Source: CAWBVG01 sp963792175 (lineage in GTDB: Bacteria; Acidobacteriota; Vicinamibacteria; Vicinamibacterales; CAVVIG01). From it: DNA of 64,000 nucleotides. The notes under the pieces are model-generated. The model worked only from the letters and a program-made list of their open reading frames with translations. It ran no database searches and was not told the DNA's origin. Of the stretch, positions 8,850 through 19,453 are shown in pieces (position 1 is the first letter of the stretch; each line of letters starts with the position of its first letter). Location of the stretch: positions 248,001-312,000 of the forward strand of contig CAWBVG010000039.1 in assembly GCA_963792175.1 (NCBI GenBank), given 5' to 3'. Both the position numbers and the translations under genes were made by a program.

Positions 8850-9962
8850 TTAAGCCATGGCACTCAACCCGAGCAGCGTGCGCGCCGTTCCGCCGAGAAT
8901 GGCCTCGCGATCGGCGTCGCTCAGGAACGGCGTGGCGAGGACATGGTCGACCGGCGCGTCGACCCACGGGTAGGGATAATCGGTGCCCATCGCGACGTGG
9001 GAGGCGCCGACTTCGGCGACCAGGTGCCGCAACGCTTCCGGCGTGAACACGAGCGAGTCGTAATACATTCGCTTCACGTACTCCGTCGGCTTCAGCTTCG
9101 GCACACCCGGCGCGCACTGCGCCGGGAACGTCTGGCAGCCGTGATCGGATCGGCTCATGTACGACGGCAGATAGCCCCCGCCGTGCGCCGCGCAAATCTT
9201 CAGGCCGGGGAATCGATCGAGCGTGCCTTCGAAGATCAAATGCGAGAGCGCGATCGTGGTCTCGAGCGGGTTGCCGATCACGTTGCCCAGCAGGCCGTTG
9301 CCCCTCAGTCGATTGTTCAGCGCGGCCGAACCGGTCGCCTGCGGATGGATGAACACGACGGCCCCCAGCTCCTCGGCCTTTGCCCAGAACGGATGAAACT
9401 TTGCATCGGCGAGCTCGGCGCCGGCGACGCTGCCGCCGATTGCGGCACCGCGCAGTCCCAGCTTCCTGATGCCCTCTTCGAGCTGCTGCGCCGCAAGGTC
9501 GGGAAACTGGAGCGCGACGGATGCGAACGCCGCAAAGCGATCGGCATGCGCGGCGCAGAAGGCCGCCATGGCCTCGTTCTGGACCGAGATGACTTTCGCC
9601 GCGAGGTCGCGGTCCACATCGTACCAGTTGGGGTTGATGCTGAGGACCGCGATGTCGATGCCTTGCGCGTCCATCGCCGCGATGCGCTGTGCCAGCGGTT
9701 CGCCGTCGAGCGCCAGCAACGATCCTTGCGTCGCCGCCGGTGCCGGCGCCGATCGCCGCAGCAGGTCGTTGGCCTGCGGCACCGCGCAGTGCGCATGGAT
9801 GTCGACGGTGGTGATCCGCCGACCCTTGACGACCACCGGCCGCCGCGTCACGCCGGCGCGCTGCGCGGACTGCGCGCCCACGCCCGTGACGCCGCATCCG
9901 ACGAACACGAGGCCGGCCGCGCCCGCGACGTCTTTCAGGAATGTTCGTCGATCGGTTCGCAT
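8850..9962 (-). CDS. Secreted amidohydrolase (ACMSD-like Amidohydro_2)
   Basis: The 370-residue protein starts at ATG 9962 with a Tat-like signal (RTDRRTFLKDVAGAAG). The amidohydrolase-2 fold is shown by the metal-binding VDIHAHC near the start, IHPQATG, the later metal ligand region CAAHGGGYLPSY and the catalytic GTDYPYPW. This is the pattern of the aminocarboxymuconate-semialdehyde decarboxylase group, which decarboxylates or hydrolyses aromatic-derived acids with a zinc ion. The Tat signal suggests export, unusual for the decarboxylases, so the substrate may be extracellular. It is transcribed on the same strand as the upstream amidase. The reading frame is intact. Confidence 0.86.
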   Translation of the reverse strand: MRTDRRTFLKDVAGAAGLVFVGCGVTGVGAQSAQRAGVTRRPVVVKGRRITTVDIHAHCAVPQANDLLRRSAPAPAATQGSLLALDGEPLAQRIAAMDAQGIDIAVLSINPNWYDVDRDLAAKVISVQNEAMAAFCAAHADRFAAFASVALQFPDLAAQQLEEGIRKLGLRGAAIGGSVAGAELADAKFHPFWAKAEELGAVVFIHPQATGSAALNNRLRGNGLLGNVIGNPLETTIALSHLIFEGTLDRFPGLKICAAHGGGYLPSYMSRSDHGCQTFPAQCAPGVPKLKPTEYVKRMYYDSLVFTPEALRHLVAEVGASHVAMGTDYPYPWVDAPVDHVLATPFLSDADREAILGGTARTLLGLSAMA

Positions 9963-10089
9963 CTGCGCACCGCCCGTCGAGATTCTACATATAGCGACGT
10001 CGACCTGGGGACGCGTCGCGGTTCGGTGATCGTCGAAGTAAGGCGCGTTCTCAGCCCTTCTTCTCACACCGGGAATGCGCACTGTGCTC

Positions 10090-11867
10090 TCACTTGCCGA
10101 ACTCGACGGGGAGGTCGGCGGCGCTGCCGCGTCCGTTCTGCAGATAGAAGCGGACGAGCAGCCGACCCTCCGCCGCATCCTTCCGGTCGGCTGCCGACAG
10201 CGTGACGCTGCCGGCCGCCGGCTGACCTGGCGCGAACAACTGGTGCCGGGCCGCGCCCGGCTTACCCGTGTGTGCCCGAATGAACCCACACCGCCAACAA
10301 ATGGTCGCGCGCCGCCGGAGTCGCTGTGACCGTGTACTGCAGCTGCGACGCGCTCTCGTCGTACGTCAGTTGGACGGCGGTGCCTGAGAACGTGGCGGTG
10401 GCCGTGCGCGGCGCGGGCCGCTTGCCGCCGACGAGCGCCGGCGTGCTGAACGGCGCGCGCCTCAGCTTCAGCGCCTCCTCGATGGAATAGCCGAGCGAGA
10501 GCAACTCCTGTTCGGCGAACGCGCCGCCGAGCAGGTCGATGCCGACGGGCAGGCCGTCGGTGCTGAAGCCGGCGGGGATGCCGAGCGCCGGCAGCCCCGA
10601 GTGCGCGCTCACGGTGCAGTTGCTGCCGCCCTGGCCGTCGCCGATGCGCGCGGGCTTCCGGCGCAGCGTCGGATAGAGGAGCGCCGCCAGGCGGTGCTCG
10701 CTCAGCACCGCCTCGATCGCCTGTCGAATCGCGGTGCGTTTGATGCGCGCGCGGCGCGCGGCATCGGTGTCGCGCCGCTCGACGGCGTTGCGGGCGCGGA
10801 AATTCGATTCGAGGGCGCTGTGGAACAGGCCGCGATCGAGGATCTCGCCGAGCGATTTCACCGGCGGGTTCTCAGCCTTCGCCAGGTAGTCGGCGAAGTC
10901 GAACTTGAAGTCGGCGTTGATCATCGAGCTGTCGCGCAGCAGGTCGTCGAGGCCGGGAATGGCGACGTCGGTCATCTCGGCGCCGGCGTTCTTCAGGGCG
11001 TCGAGCGCGCTCTGGACGATCGTCGTCACCTCCTGATCCTCGGGCGCGGATCCAAACAGGCTGCGCACGACCCCGATCCGCGCGCCCTTGATCGCGTCGG
11101 CGCGCAGGCCGGCCCGGTACGACGACGGAATCTTGCCGGCGCTGATCGCCGTCGAGGCGTCGGCCGGATCGGCGTCCAACTGTCGCGTCGAGCATGACGG
11201 CAAGATCCGCGATGCTCCGCGCGAGCGGCCCGCCGATGTCCTGCGTGGTCGAGAGCGGCACGATGCCGGTGCGGCTCGACAGCCCCTGCGTGCCCCGCAG
11301 GCCGACGAGATCGTTGTGCGACGCGGGATTGCGGATCGACCCGCAGGTGTCGCTGCCCATGCCGGCCACGGCGAAATTCGCCGCCACCGCCGCGCCGGTT
11401 CCACCGCTGGAGCCGCCTGGATTGCGATCGAGGTCGTAGGGGTTCCTGGTCTGGCCGAAGCGCGAGCCGACGGTCGTGATCCCCGACGCCAGCTCGTGCA
11501 TGTTCGTCTTGCCGAGAATCACCGCGCCGGCGGCCTTGAGCCGCTGGACCTGAAACGCGTCGCGTGCCGGGTGGAACGACGCCAGCGCGATCGATCCCGC
11601 CGTCGTCGGCATCTCGATCGTTTCGTAGTTGTCCTTCACGAGCACTGGAATCCCGTGAAGCGGACCGCGCGCGCCGCGGCTGGCGCGTTCGGCGTCGAGC
11701 GCGTCGGCGGCTTCGCGCGCGTTCGGGTTGACGGCGGCGATGGCGTTCAACGCCGGTCCCTGCTTGTCGTACGCCTCGATCCGCGCGAGAAAACTGTCGA
11801 CCAGCTGCCGCGACGTCACCTGGCGGGCCTCCATCGCGCGCTGCAGCTGCTCGATTGACTTCTCCAT
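10090..11867 (-). CDS. Amidase-signature enzyme with C-terminal beta-rich extension (two frameshifts)
   Basis: The amidase signature family is clear: catalytic Lys in GIPVLVKDNYET, the Ser pair in NPGGSSGGTGAAVAANF, and MGSDTCGSIRNPAS. Such enzymes hydrolyse amides or act as GatA-like amidotransferase subunits; a stand-alone secreted hydrolase is likelier here because no gatB or gatC is near. The frame breaks near 11,185 (after MLDAT) and again near 10,262, after which the tail (HQLFAPGQ, LLVRFYLQNGRG, LPVEFGK) ends at 10090. That tail of about 110 residues is beta-rich and not part of the core amidase fold. The latest plausible start is Met at 11867; a hydrophobic stretch upstream (GVLCLACVPVAI, about 11,930-11,965) suggests a signal peptide and a start near 12,000. 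Confidence 0.82.
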
Positions 11868-12114
11868 CACATCGAACGGCGCAGGCGCCGCGGTGGGCGC
11901 CGCGGCACGCCGTCCCTGGCTGCGAATCGCAACGGGGACACACGCCAAACACAGGACGCCAGAGCGCGACCGCGCGTACGAGATGAGATGGCATGGGCGA
12001 GAGTTTACTCGTAGCGCGGGCCGCCCTAGTCCACAAGAGATACCGAGGACCGCTCGTAGGACCAATGGGTTCTCGACAGCTGTGTCGACGTCTGCCTCGA
12101 GGAGGCGCCTCGTG

Positions 12115-12618
12115 ATGAGATTGGTGATGAGACTGTTGTTCGCAGCGCTCAGCGTAGGGCTGGCCACCGGCCAGGGGATAGCCGCGCAGTCGACGCGAGA
12201 CTCGATTCAGGGCGTGTGGCGGGTCGTCGAAGCCGTGATCACAGGCCCTGGAGCCCGCACGATCGCATTCGGCGAGCGACCCAACCTGACCATCATCACC
12301 GCCAGGCACTACAGCCGGGTCGAAGTCCAGGCCGATGGGCCGCGGCCGGTTCTGGCGGACGTGGCACGAGCGACCGCCGACGAGTTACGGGCGGTGTGGG
12401 GACCATTCGTCAGCGAAGCCGGGACCTACGAGGTGACACCCGGCGGCGTCATCACGATGCGGCCGATCGCTGCGAAGAACCCCGCGGTGATGGGGCCAGG
12501 GGTGTTCATCACCTACTCGTACAAACTGGACGGTGACACGCTGTCGTTGACCCAACAGCGAAACCAGAATGGCCCGTTCGCGAATCCCTTCACCCTCAAG
12601 TTGGTCCGCGTCGAGTGA
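12115..12618 (+). CDS. Secreted lipocalin-like domain protein
   Basis: A 167-residue protein with a clear signal peptide (LLFAALSVGLATGQGIAAQ). The mature part, DSIQGVWRVVEAVI to a final strand GDTLSLTQQRNQNGP, has the length and strand pattern of small lipocalin-like families that bind hydrophobic ligands. The start 12115 is preceded by GGAGG at 12101-12105; a second in-frame ATG lies at 12127. It is divergent from the amidase and 29 bases upstream of the PQQ dehydrogenase, so it may share a transcript with that gene. Its ligand is unknown. Confidence 0.72.
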   Translation: MRLVMRLLFAALSVGLATGQGIAAQSTRDSIQGVWRVVEAVITGPGARTIAFGERPNLTIITARHYSRVEVQADGPRPVLADVARATADELRAVWGPFVSEAGTYEVTPGGVITMRPIAAKNPAVMGPGVFITYSYKLDGDTLSLTQQRNQNGPFANPFTLKLVRVE

Positions 12619-12647
12619 CGCACGTTCGCGGTGCATAATGTGCCGTC

Positions 12648-14744
12648 ATGAACCGAGCTGTCGTGGCGGCGCTGACCGCGATCGCGGTATCGGCCGTCGC
12701 CTCCGCCTCCCGCGGTGTCGACGGACAGCCGCCGGCACAGCCGGCCGGCAGCGACTGGCGGTCGTACGCCGGCGACCTGCGGAATCAGCACTATTCGCCG
12801 CTCGCGCAGATTGCCGGCTCGAACTTCAACGCGCTCGAGGTGGCGTGGCGCTTCAAGACCGACAGCCTCGGGCCTCGTCCCGAATTCAAGCTCGAAGGCA
12901 CGCCGCTGATGGTCAACGGCGTGCTGTACACGACTGCCGGCACGCGCCGCGCGGTCGTCGCGCTCGACGCGGTCACCGGCGAGCTGCGATGGGTCCACGC
13001 GGAGTACGAAGGCGCGCGGGCGGCGGCGTCCCCCCGGCAGCTGTCGGGCCGCGGCGTCGCCTACTGGACTGACGGCCGCGACGAACGGATTCTGTACATC
13101 ACGACCGGCTACCGCCTGGTCGCGCTCGACGCGCGCACCGGTTCGCGCATCGCTTCCTTCGGCGCCGATGGCATCGTCGATCTGAAAGCCGGCGTGGTCT
13201 TCGGCAAAGGGCAGCAGATCGATCTGGTCACCGGCGAGATTGGCGTGCACTCGACACCCGCCATCACCAAAGACGGCGTGGTCATGGTCGGGTCGTCGTT
13301 CCTCGAAGGCGGCACGCCGAAGACCCACAACAACACCAAGGGGCTGGTCCGCGGGTTCGACGTGCGCACCGGAAAGCGGTTGTGGACGTTCAACACGATT
13401 CCGCGTCCTGGCGAATTCGGCAACGACACGTGGCTGAACGAATCGTGGGCGGTTACCGGCAACACCGGTGTCTGGAATCAGATTGCCGCCGACGAAGAGC
13501 TCGGCCTCGCGTACTTGCCGGTCGAGACGCCGAGCTCGGACTTCTACGGCGGCCTCCGACCCGGCAACAACCTCTTCGCCGAAAGCATCGTCGCCATCGA
13601 CTATCGGACCGGCCAGCGCAAGTGGCATTTCCAGCTCGTGCACCATCCGATCTGGAACATGGACATCGCGGCGGCGCCGATGCTCGTCGACTTGACGGTC
13701 GGCGGCCGCCCCGTCAAAGCCGTTGCCGCGATGGGCAAGCAGGCGATGCTGTATCTGTTCAACCGCGTGACGGGGGAGCCGATTTTCCCGATCGAGGAGC
13801 GGCCCGTACCCCAGTCCGACGTGCCTGGCGAGAAAACGTCGCCGACGCAGCCGTTCCCCACGAAACCGCCTCCGTACGATCATCAGGGCGTTACGCTCGA
13901 GAACCTGATCGACTTCACGCCCGAGCTCCGCGCCGAGGCGCTGAAGATCGCCGCGCGCTACAAGACCGGGCCGATCTTCACACCGCCGCCCGTGAGCCGC
14001 GCGGAAGGTCCCATCGCCGGATTCCGATCGTCGGGTGGGACCAACTGGCCGGGCGGCTCATTCGACCCCGAGACGCACATCGCCTACGTCCCGTCGTTCA
14101 CGGCGATGCCGATCCTCGGGCTGCTGCCGCCGCCCAGCAAAGAGTTCTCCGACGTGCCGTACGTCTCCGGCAACGCGCTCACCGGCGTGCGATATATCTC
14201 GGGACCGGGGGAGAACATGGGCGCCGACGCGCCGGCTCGATCCGCGGGCGGCGCGGCGACGGCGACGACGAACGACGGCGCGGTGAACGCGAACGCGTCA
14301 CCGCAGGGACTGCCGCTCCTGAAGCCGCCATACGGCCGCATCACCGCCATCGATCTGGACAACGGCGTGTTCGTCTGGCAGGTGGCGCACGGCGAGACGC
14401 CCGATAGCGTGCGGAATCACCCGGCGCTCAAAGGACTGACGATTCCGCGCACCGGTCAGTCGGGCGCCGTCGGCGCGCTGGTCACGAAGACGCTGGTGAT
14501 CGCGGGCGATCCGCTGGCGACCACGGTGCCGAATCGCGGACGGGGCGCGATGCTGCGCGCGTACGACAAGAAGACCGGCGCCGAAGTCGGCACGGTCTTC
14601 ATGCCTGCCCCGCAGTCCGGCACGCCGATGACCTATTCGTTGAACGGCAAGCAGTACATCGTCGTCGCGGTCAGCGGCGGCAATTACTCGGGCGAATACC
14701 TCGCGTTCGCCCTGGGAGAGAAGATGGAGCAGCGAACGCTTTAG
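12648..14744 (+). CDS. Periplasmic PQQ-dependent dehydrogenase
   Basis: The 698-residue protein has a signal peptide (residues 1-26) and a quinoprotein beta-propeller. Typical blade motifs are DWRSYAGDLRNQHYSPL at the start, VVALDAVTGELRWVH, VRGFDVRTGKRLWTF, ITAIDLDNGVFVWQ and the end blade MTYSLNGKQYIVVAVSGG. This is the pattern of membrane-associated or soluble quinoprotein glucose/alcohol dehydrogenases, which oxidise sugars or alcohols in the periplasm with pyrroloquinoline quinone and calcium. No cytochrome domain is fused. The substrate cannot be read from the sequence. No pqq biosynthesis gene is in the window. It lies between the lipocalin-like gene and a cupin gene on the same strand, and the frame is intact. 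Confidence 0.9.
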   Translation: MNRAVVAALTAIAVSAVASASRGVDGQPPAQPAGSDWRSYAGDLRNQHYSPLAQIAGSNFNALEVAWRFKTDSLGPRPEFKLEGTPLMVNGVLYTTAGTRRAVVALDAVTGELRWVHAEYEGARAAASPRQLSGRGVAYWTDGRDERILYITTGYRLVALDARTGSRIASFGADGIVDLKAGVVFGKGQQIDLVTGEIGVHSTPAITKDGVVMVGSSFLEGGTPKTHNNTKGLVRGFDVRTGKRLWTFNTIPRPGEFGNDTWLNESWAVTGNTGVWNQIAADEELGLAYLPVETPSSDFYGGLRPGNNLFAESIVAIDYRTGQRKWHFQLVHHPIWNMDIAAAPMLVDLTVGGRPVKAVAAMGKQAMLYLFNRVTGEPIFPIEERPVPQSDVPGEKTSPTQPFPTKPPPYDHQGVTLENLIDFTPELRAEALKIAARYKTGPIFTPPPVSRAEGPIAGFRSSGGTNWPGGSFDPETHIAYVPSFTAMPILGLLPPPSKEFSDVPYVSGNALTGVRYISGPGENMGADAPARSAGGAATATTNDGAVNANASPQGLPLLKPPYGRITAIDLDNGVFVWQVAHGETPDSVRNHPALKGLTIPRTGQSGAVGALVTKTLVIAGDPLATTVPNRGRGAMLRAYDKKTGAEVGTVFMPAPQSGTPMTYSLNGKQYIVVAVSGGNYSGEYLAFALGEKMEQRTL

Positions 14745-14790
14745 CCGAGCGCTGCGGAGCGAAGATGGACCGGCGAATCGGTTGGCGGCG

Positions 14791-15357
14791 ATGGCCTGTG
14801 CCTGCGCGGCTCTGAGTGCGCAAGGCGATCCGCAGCCGACGTGCAAGATGTGCCCGGGGACATACATCCCGAAGGCGGAAGTCGATGCCTACGTCAGCAA
14901 GGCGATCGCCGAGAAGCTGACCGACCAGCAGGTCCGCGATATCGAGATCGGCAAAGCCCATATCGGGATCGGCGTGGTCCATCGAGGGAAGCTGACCGCG
15001 CCGGCGCCGGAATCGGTGGCGGAGCACGATCAGGTCAGCGAGGTCTATCACATCATGGAAGGCACCGCGACGCTGATGCTCGGTCCCGACATCACCGGCA
15101 TGAAACGGCGTCCGGCGACGCTCGAGACGGTGCGCCTGTTCAACGGCCCTGGCAACAACGGATCGTCCATTCGCAACGGCGTGTCCTACGACCTCAAGCC
15201 GGGCGACGTCGTCGTGATTCCCGCGGGCACGGGCCACTGGTTCACGAAGATCGACGATCACATCACCTATCTGATGGTGCGGATCGACCCGGACAAGGTC
15301 ACGCCGCTGCGCGACGAGGCGGCGTCGAAGGCGTATCTCGCGGCGCCGAGGAAGTAG
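14791..15357 (+). CDS. Secreted cupin-domain protein
   Basis: The protein has a short hydrophobic N-terminus and a single cupin fold. The metal-binding motifs are seen as SVAEHDQVSEVYHIMEG and, later, LKPGDVVVIPAGTGHWF. An early CKMCPGTY motif could bind metal or form a disulfide in the mature protein. Start may be TTG 14782 or ATG 14791; an ATG at 14765 is in another frame and could be the true start if a base is lost. It follows the PQQ dehydrogenase by about 40 bases, so co-transcription is plausible. Cupins of this kind often bind small acids or act as dioxygenases; no reaction can be assigned. Confidence 0.8.
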   Translation: MACACAALSAQGDPQPTCKMCPGTYIPKAEVDAYVSKAIAEKLTDQQVRDIEIGKAHIGIGVVHRGKLTAPAPESVAEHDQVSEVYHIMEGTATLMLGPDITGMKRRPATLETVRLFNGPGNNGSSIRNGVSYDLKPGDVVVIPAGTGHWFTKIDDHITYLMVRIDPDKVTPLRDEAASKAYLAAPRK

Positions 15358-15416
15358 GGATTAGCGATTAGGGATTAGGGATTAGGGATTAGCGATTAAA
15401 GGGATTAGGGATTAGG
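15355..15416 (+). repeat. TAGGGAT heptamer tract starting at the cupin stop codon
   Basis: The stop TAG (15355-15357) is the first triplet of a tract made of TAGGGAT and TAGCGAT units, repeated about eight times. The seven-base period puts TAG in all three forward frames. The tract ends just before the ATG of the next gene. Confidence 0.85.
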
Positions 15417-15423
15417 AACGACG

Positions 15424-16443
15424 ATGCGATGCGTTATCGTGCTCGCGCTGTTCGTCTCGGCGCTGGTCGCCTCAGGAGCCGAAGTGGAAGACGCACGACG
15501 CCGATCAACGATCGACCGAACCCCTACACGAGGGACGCGAACTGGGCGCGGCTGCCCGCTGGCTCTGAAGTGGGGCGCGGTCATCGGCGCCGAGCAGGGT
15601 CCGAACGGCGACATCTACGTCGTCCATCGCTGCTTCGAGAACTCGTGCGCGGGGCGTTCGGAGCCGCCGATCTTCCGTTTCACGCCGTCCGGCACGGTCG
15701 CCAAGAGCTGGGGCAGCGGCGCCTTCATCTTCCCGCACGGGTTCCACGTCGACGCGCAGGGGAACGTGTGGGTGACCGACGCGCAGGGCAAGGACGGCAA
15801 GGGTCAACAGGTCTTCAAGTACAGCGCGGACGGCGCGCTGCTGATGACGATTGGCACGGCTGGTGTCGCGGGCGACCCCGCCCAGAAGCGTCTGACGCAG
15901 CCGACCGATGTCGTCGACCGCGCCGAACGGCGATGTGTTCATCACGGAGGGACACGACATCGGCGGCGCGATCAACCGCGTCAGCAAGTGGTCGAAAGAC
16001 GGGACGTTCATCAAGGCCTGGGGCACGAACCGGCGCGGCCCGCGGTGAGTTCAACGTGCCGCACACGATCGCGCTCGATTCGCGCGGCCGCCTGTTTGTC
16101 GGCGACCGCCACAACAACCGGATTCAGATCTTCGATCAGGACGGCAAGTTCCTCGACGAGTGGACGCAGTTCGGCCGCCCGAGCGGCATCGCCATCACGA
16201 AGGACGACACGATCTACGTCGCCGATTCCGAATCGTGGGGGCCCGATGAACCAGGCTGGAAGAAGGGCATCCGGATCGGGAGCGCGAAGGATGGCTCGGT
16301 GAAGTACTTCATCGAGGACATCGAGTCGACGACCGAGGAGCACAGCGGCGCGGAAGGCGTCGGCGTCGATCGCGACGGGAACGTTTACGGCGCGGTGGTG
16401 CGGCGGCATGATGCTCGAGCGTCACACGCTGCAACGGAAGTAG
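15424..16443 (+). CDS. Secreted NHL-repeat propeller protein, multiply frameshifted
   Basis: A signal peptide (MRCVIVLALFVSALVASG) leads into NHL-type beta-propeller repeats: GFHVDAQGNVWVTDAQG, PNGDVFITEGHDIGG, LDSRGRLFVGDRHNNRIQIF and ITKDDTIYVADS. The family includes peptidyl-alpha-hydroxyglycine lyase-like and other six-bladed propellers; the catalytic function is not certain. The coding sense jumps between frames near 15,500, 15,560, 15,918, 16,040 and 16,405, so this copy cannot be translated as one chain as given. The pieces nevertheless follow one another without gaps, and the end (MMLERHTLQRK) is in place. Either this region is poorly sequenced or the gene is decaying. Confidence 0.72.
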
Positions 16444-16497
16444 GGGCTCGGGGCTAGCTGCACGGGCTAGCTGTCGGCAGCGGGCTGGGGGCTAGCG
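16441..16497 (+). repeat. TAGGGGC-type tract starting at the NHL-gene stop codon
   Basis: The stop TAG at 16441 runs straight into GGGGCTCGGGGCTAGC and further GGGCTAG units. It is the G-rich version of the heptamer family seen at 15.36 kb. Confidence 0.75.
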
Positions 16498-16561
16498 ATA
16501 GCGGATCGCTGTGACGCGCCCTTCACGGGACTGTGCAACTGATGGTTGACAACCGACACTG

Positions 16562-19324
16562 TTAGCTGGAGCTGATTCGACTGGGAACCCGCTGTTTCAA
16601 TTCATTCGAACCAGTTGAGGACGACGTCGATCTGCGGCGGAGTGGCCGGTGTCGACGGGTCTGTCCGGCAGCCACGATCCCAAGCACACGGCCGTCCGGC
16701 CCGACGTCGTGGTTTCGCGGGCTCGTTTGCGCGTTGCCAATATTGAACGCTCGTGGAGCTGGAACCGGCGCGCTGAACACTAAAGCTCGGTTGCGTCGTC
16801 ACGTTGACCACGACGAACCGGCCCGGCCCTGGAATGTAAAACAGCTGTTTCCCGTCGCGCGACCAGAGCGCGTGATGGCCGACATCGCCGCCGCGAGATC
16901 TGGTACTTGGCGCCGGTCGGCGGAAACGGCTGAACGATACACGGCATCGGTGCCCGATTCGTCGCTGCCGTAGGCGACCCAGCGACCGTCGGGTGAAAAG
17001 ACGGCGTTCATCGGCCTTGTCGAGTGGGCGCGTCGGTCGAACGGCTCTGTCTTCCCCTCCGGCAGCGAGAGCACCCAGAGGGACACCTCGATCCCTTTTG
17101 GCCCTTGAAAACAGCAGCCGCTTTCCGTCCGGCGCCCACGACTCCGGTATGTGCGACACCCCGCGTTCGGCCTTCGTCAACCTCTCGGCGGTGCCGGTAC
17201 CGTCGGCGCGCTGCCACCAGATAGCGGGCATCGCCTTCGCGATCGGATTGAAACGCGATGCGCTCGCCGTCGGGCGACCACTCAGGGTGAGTGTTCTTCC
17301 CGCCGAAGGTCAGCCGCGTCATCTGGCTCGCGCCGGACAGATCGACAATCCAGATATTCGGGCCACTGTTGTCGATGTTGCCGACGGCCACGCGCCGTCC
17401 ATCGGGCGAAATGCGCGGCGTCTCGGTCCTGTGACGGCGGCACTTTGAGGTACGTGCGACCGCCATCCTTCTCGGTCCATGCGAGATCGGGGTCGGTGGC
17501 GCGCTGACCGCCGGTCCAGGCACGTACGCCAACGACCCGGTGTCCGAAAACCCAAAGAGCGCCGCGCCGGCGACGCTCGCGCGGCGGACGCCCTCGACGA
17601 CCGGAACGGGACCGCCGGTCACTTCGAGACGTCGAAGGTTGAACGGGCACCGCGAACAGCACGCCGCCGCGCGCGTAGACGAGATGGCCGGTCGGGACGT
17701 AACGCGGGTCGGTTCCGCCGTCGACGAGTGTCCTGCGCTGACCGGTCTTCAACGACTGCACGACGATCTGCGCGCGGTTCCATGCGTTCGACGCCGAGCT
17801 GGCCGCACGGCGAACAGCAGCGCATCGCCGTTCAACAGCTGAGGGCTTTGCATCAATTGGCCTCCCTGCGGGCACAAGGGTTTCGGCCGTGCCGCCGTAC
17901 TCGGCCACGCGCAGGATGCCTTTTGACGTCGAGAACAGAATGGCTCCGTCAGACCAACTGGCGCCAAAGGGTGGATCCGACGGGCAGAGCGTGACGGGCG
18001 CGCCGCCGCTGACTGCTATTTTCTTGAGCGTTCCGTTCGAGGAACCGCCGCCAATGCCGGTGAAAAACCCGATCCAACGACCGTCGGGCGAAAAGACCGG
18101 ATTGATGCAGCATTCGTCCTTGTTCCCGCGGACGAGCTGCGTCGTCTGGTCGTCCGCGAGTCGGTGTAGAGAAAAGTCCTCCACTGCCGCGAACGCGATC
18201 GCCGAGCCGTCCGGCGAGATGGCGATCGCCTGGCGAGTGGATGTGTCGAACGCCGCGGCCACGCCGGGCAGCGCGGTGTGAAACCGCACGATCGGCAATC
18301 GCAGCGCCGCCGGCCTGGAGGTCCACACCGCGCCGGCGCTGAGCGCCGCGGCCGCTACGACGGCGAGGGCTGTGGGCGCAGCGCGCTTCCACAGCGGACG
18401 CGGCGGCGTTGGCAGCGCCGGGCGAGCATCCTGCGCCACTCCGGCTGAAGAAGCGAGCACGCCAGACTGGCCTTCCTCGATCTCGATTCGCGCGAGGCCG
18501 ATGTGCGGAAGCCGGCGCTGCGGATCTTTCTGGAGGCACCGTCGCAACAGCGTCCGGAGATGGGGCGGCGTGTCCGCGGGCAGCGCGCTCCAATCGACAT
18601 CATCCTTGAGCACCGCCGCGAGCGTGATCGAGATGTCGTCGCCTTCGAACGCCCGCCGGCCGGCGAGCATCTCGAACACGATGACGCCGAAGGCCCAGAT
18701 GTCGGCGCGTCGATCGACCGGTCGTCCCCGCGCCTGCTCGGGCGCCATGTAGGCCGCCGTGCCGAGGATGAGCCCGGCCTGCGTCGCGTGCATCGAGAGG
18801 GTCGGCGACATCGTGGCGTTCGCGCGCGATCCGGCCGCCGAATCCAACGCTTTCGCGAGCCCGAAATCGAGCACCTTGACGGTGCCATCGTCGCGCACCT
18901 TGACGTTCGCCGGTTTCAGGTCGCGATGGACGATGCCCTGGTCGTGGGCGACTTCGAGCGCTTCGGCAATCTGGCGGGCGATCGGCAACGCTTCGTCGAC
19001 GGGAATCGGGCCGGACGCGAGGCGATCGGCCAGCGTGGAGCCGCCGACGAGTTCCATGACGAGCGCCACGGTGGGGCCCGCATCTTCCACGCCGTAGATC
19101 GCCGCGATGTGCGGATGGTTCAACGAAGCCAGCAGTTGCGCTTCGCGATGAAAGCGCGCCAGGCGCTCCGGGTCGCCGGCGACTTCCGCCAGCAGCACTT
19201 TGATCGCGACGTCGCGGTTGAGCTTCGTGTCGCGCGCGCGGAACACCTCGCCCATACCGCCTGCGCCGAGCAGCGACACGATCTCGTACGCGCCGATTCG
19301 TGCGCCGGGATGCAGGGACATCAC
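16562..19324 (-). CDS. Ser/Thr protein kinase with TolB-like WD40 propeller
   Basis: The N-terminal kinase domain is complete: GAGGMGEVFRARD (P-loop), VAIKVL (catalytic Lys), IVHRDLKPANVKV (catalytic loop), VLDFGLAKALD (DFG) and GTAAYMAPEQARG. After a membrane helix (TALAVVAAAALSAGAVW) come PD40/TolB-type repeats (SPDGSAIAFAAVED, FSPDGRWIGFF, WSPDGERIAF), and the typical Acidobacterial end NWFEELKQRVP. The kinase half reads cleanly. From about 17,900 to 16,580 the frame changes about nine times, although the repeats stay in order and the total length of about 920 codons fits the family. Such kinases probably sense an external or periplasmic ligand through the propeller and phosphorylate unknown cytosolic targets. 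Confidence 0.88.
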
Positions 19325-19360
19325 ATCGAGTGGCGAGATTATACGGCCGGGCGGCGAGCG

Positions 19361-19383
19361 GCTCGGGGCTGAGGGGCTAGCTG
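19361..19383 (+). repeat. Short GGGGCT/CTAG tract upstream of the kinase
   Basis: CTCGGGGCTGAGGGGCTAGC is a short member of the GGGGCTAG repeat family, between leuA and the kinase start. Confidence 0.5.
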
Positions 19384-19453
19384 GATCGACGCTACGACGG
19401 AGCCTGACGGACTAGTGACTGACGCCTGACGACTGGTGATCCGCGATCTGAAA

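Noticed and set aside
8673..10205. Plus-strand frame over the amidohydrolase gene
   Set aside because: It has no domains and lies antisense to a well-identified enzyme.
15355..15416. Telomere-like sequence
   Set aside because: The TAGGGAT units look like telomere repeats, but the tract is short, internal and lies between genes.
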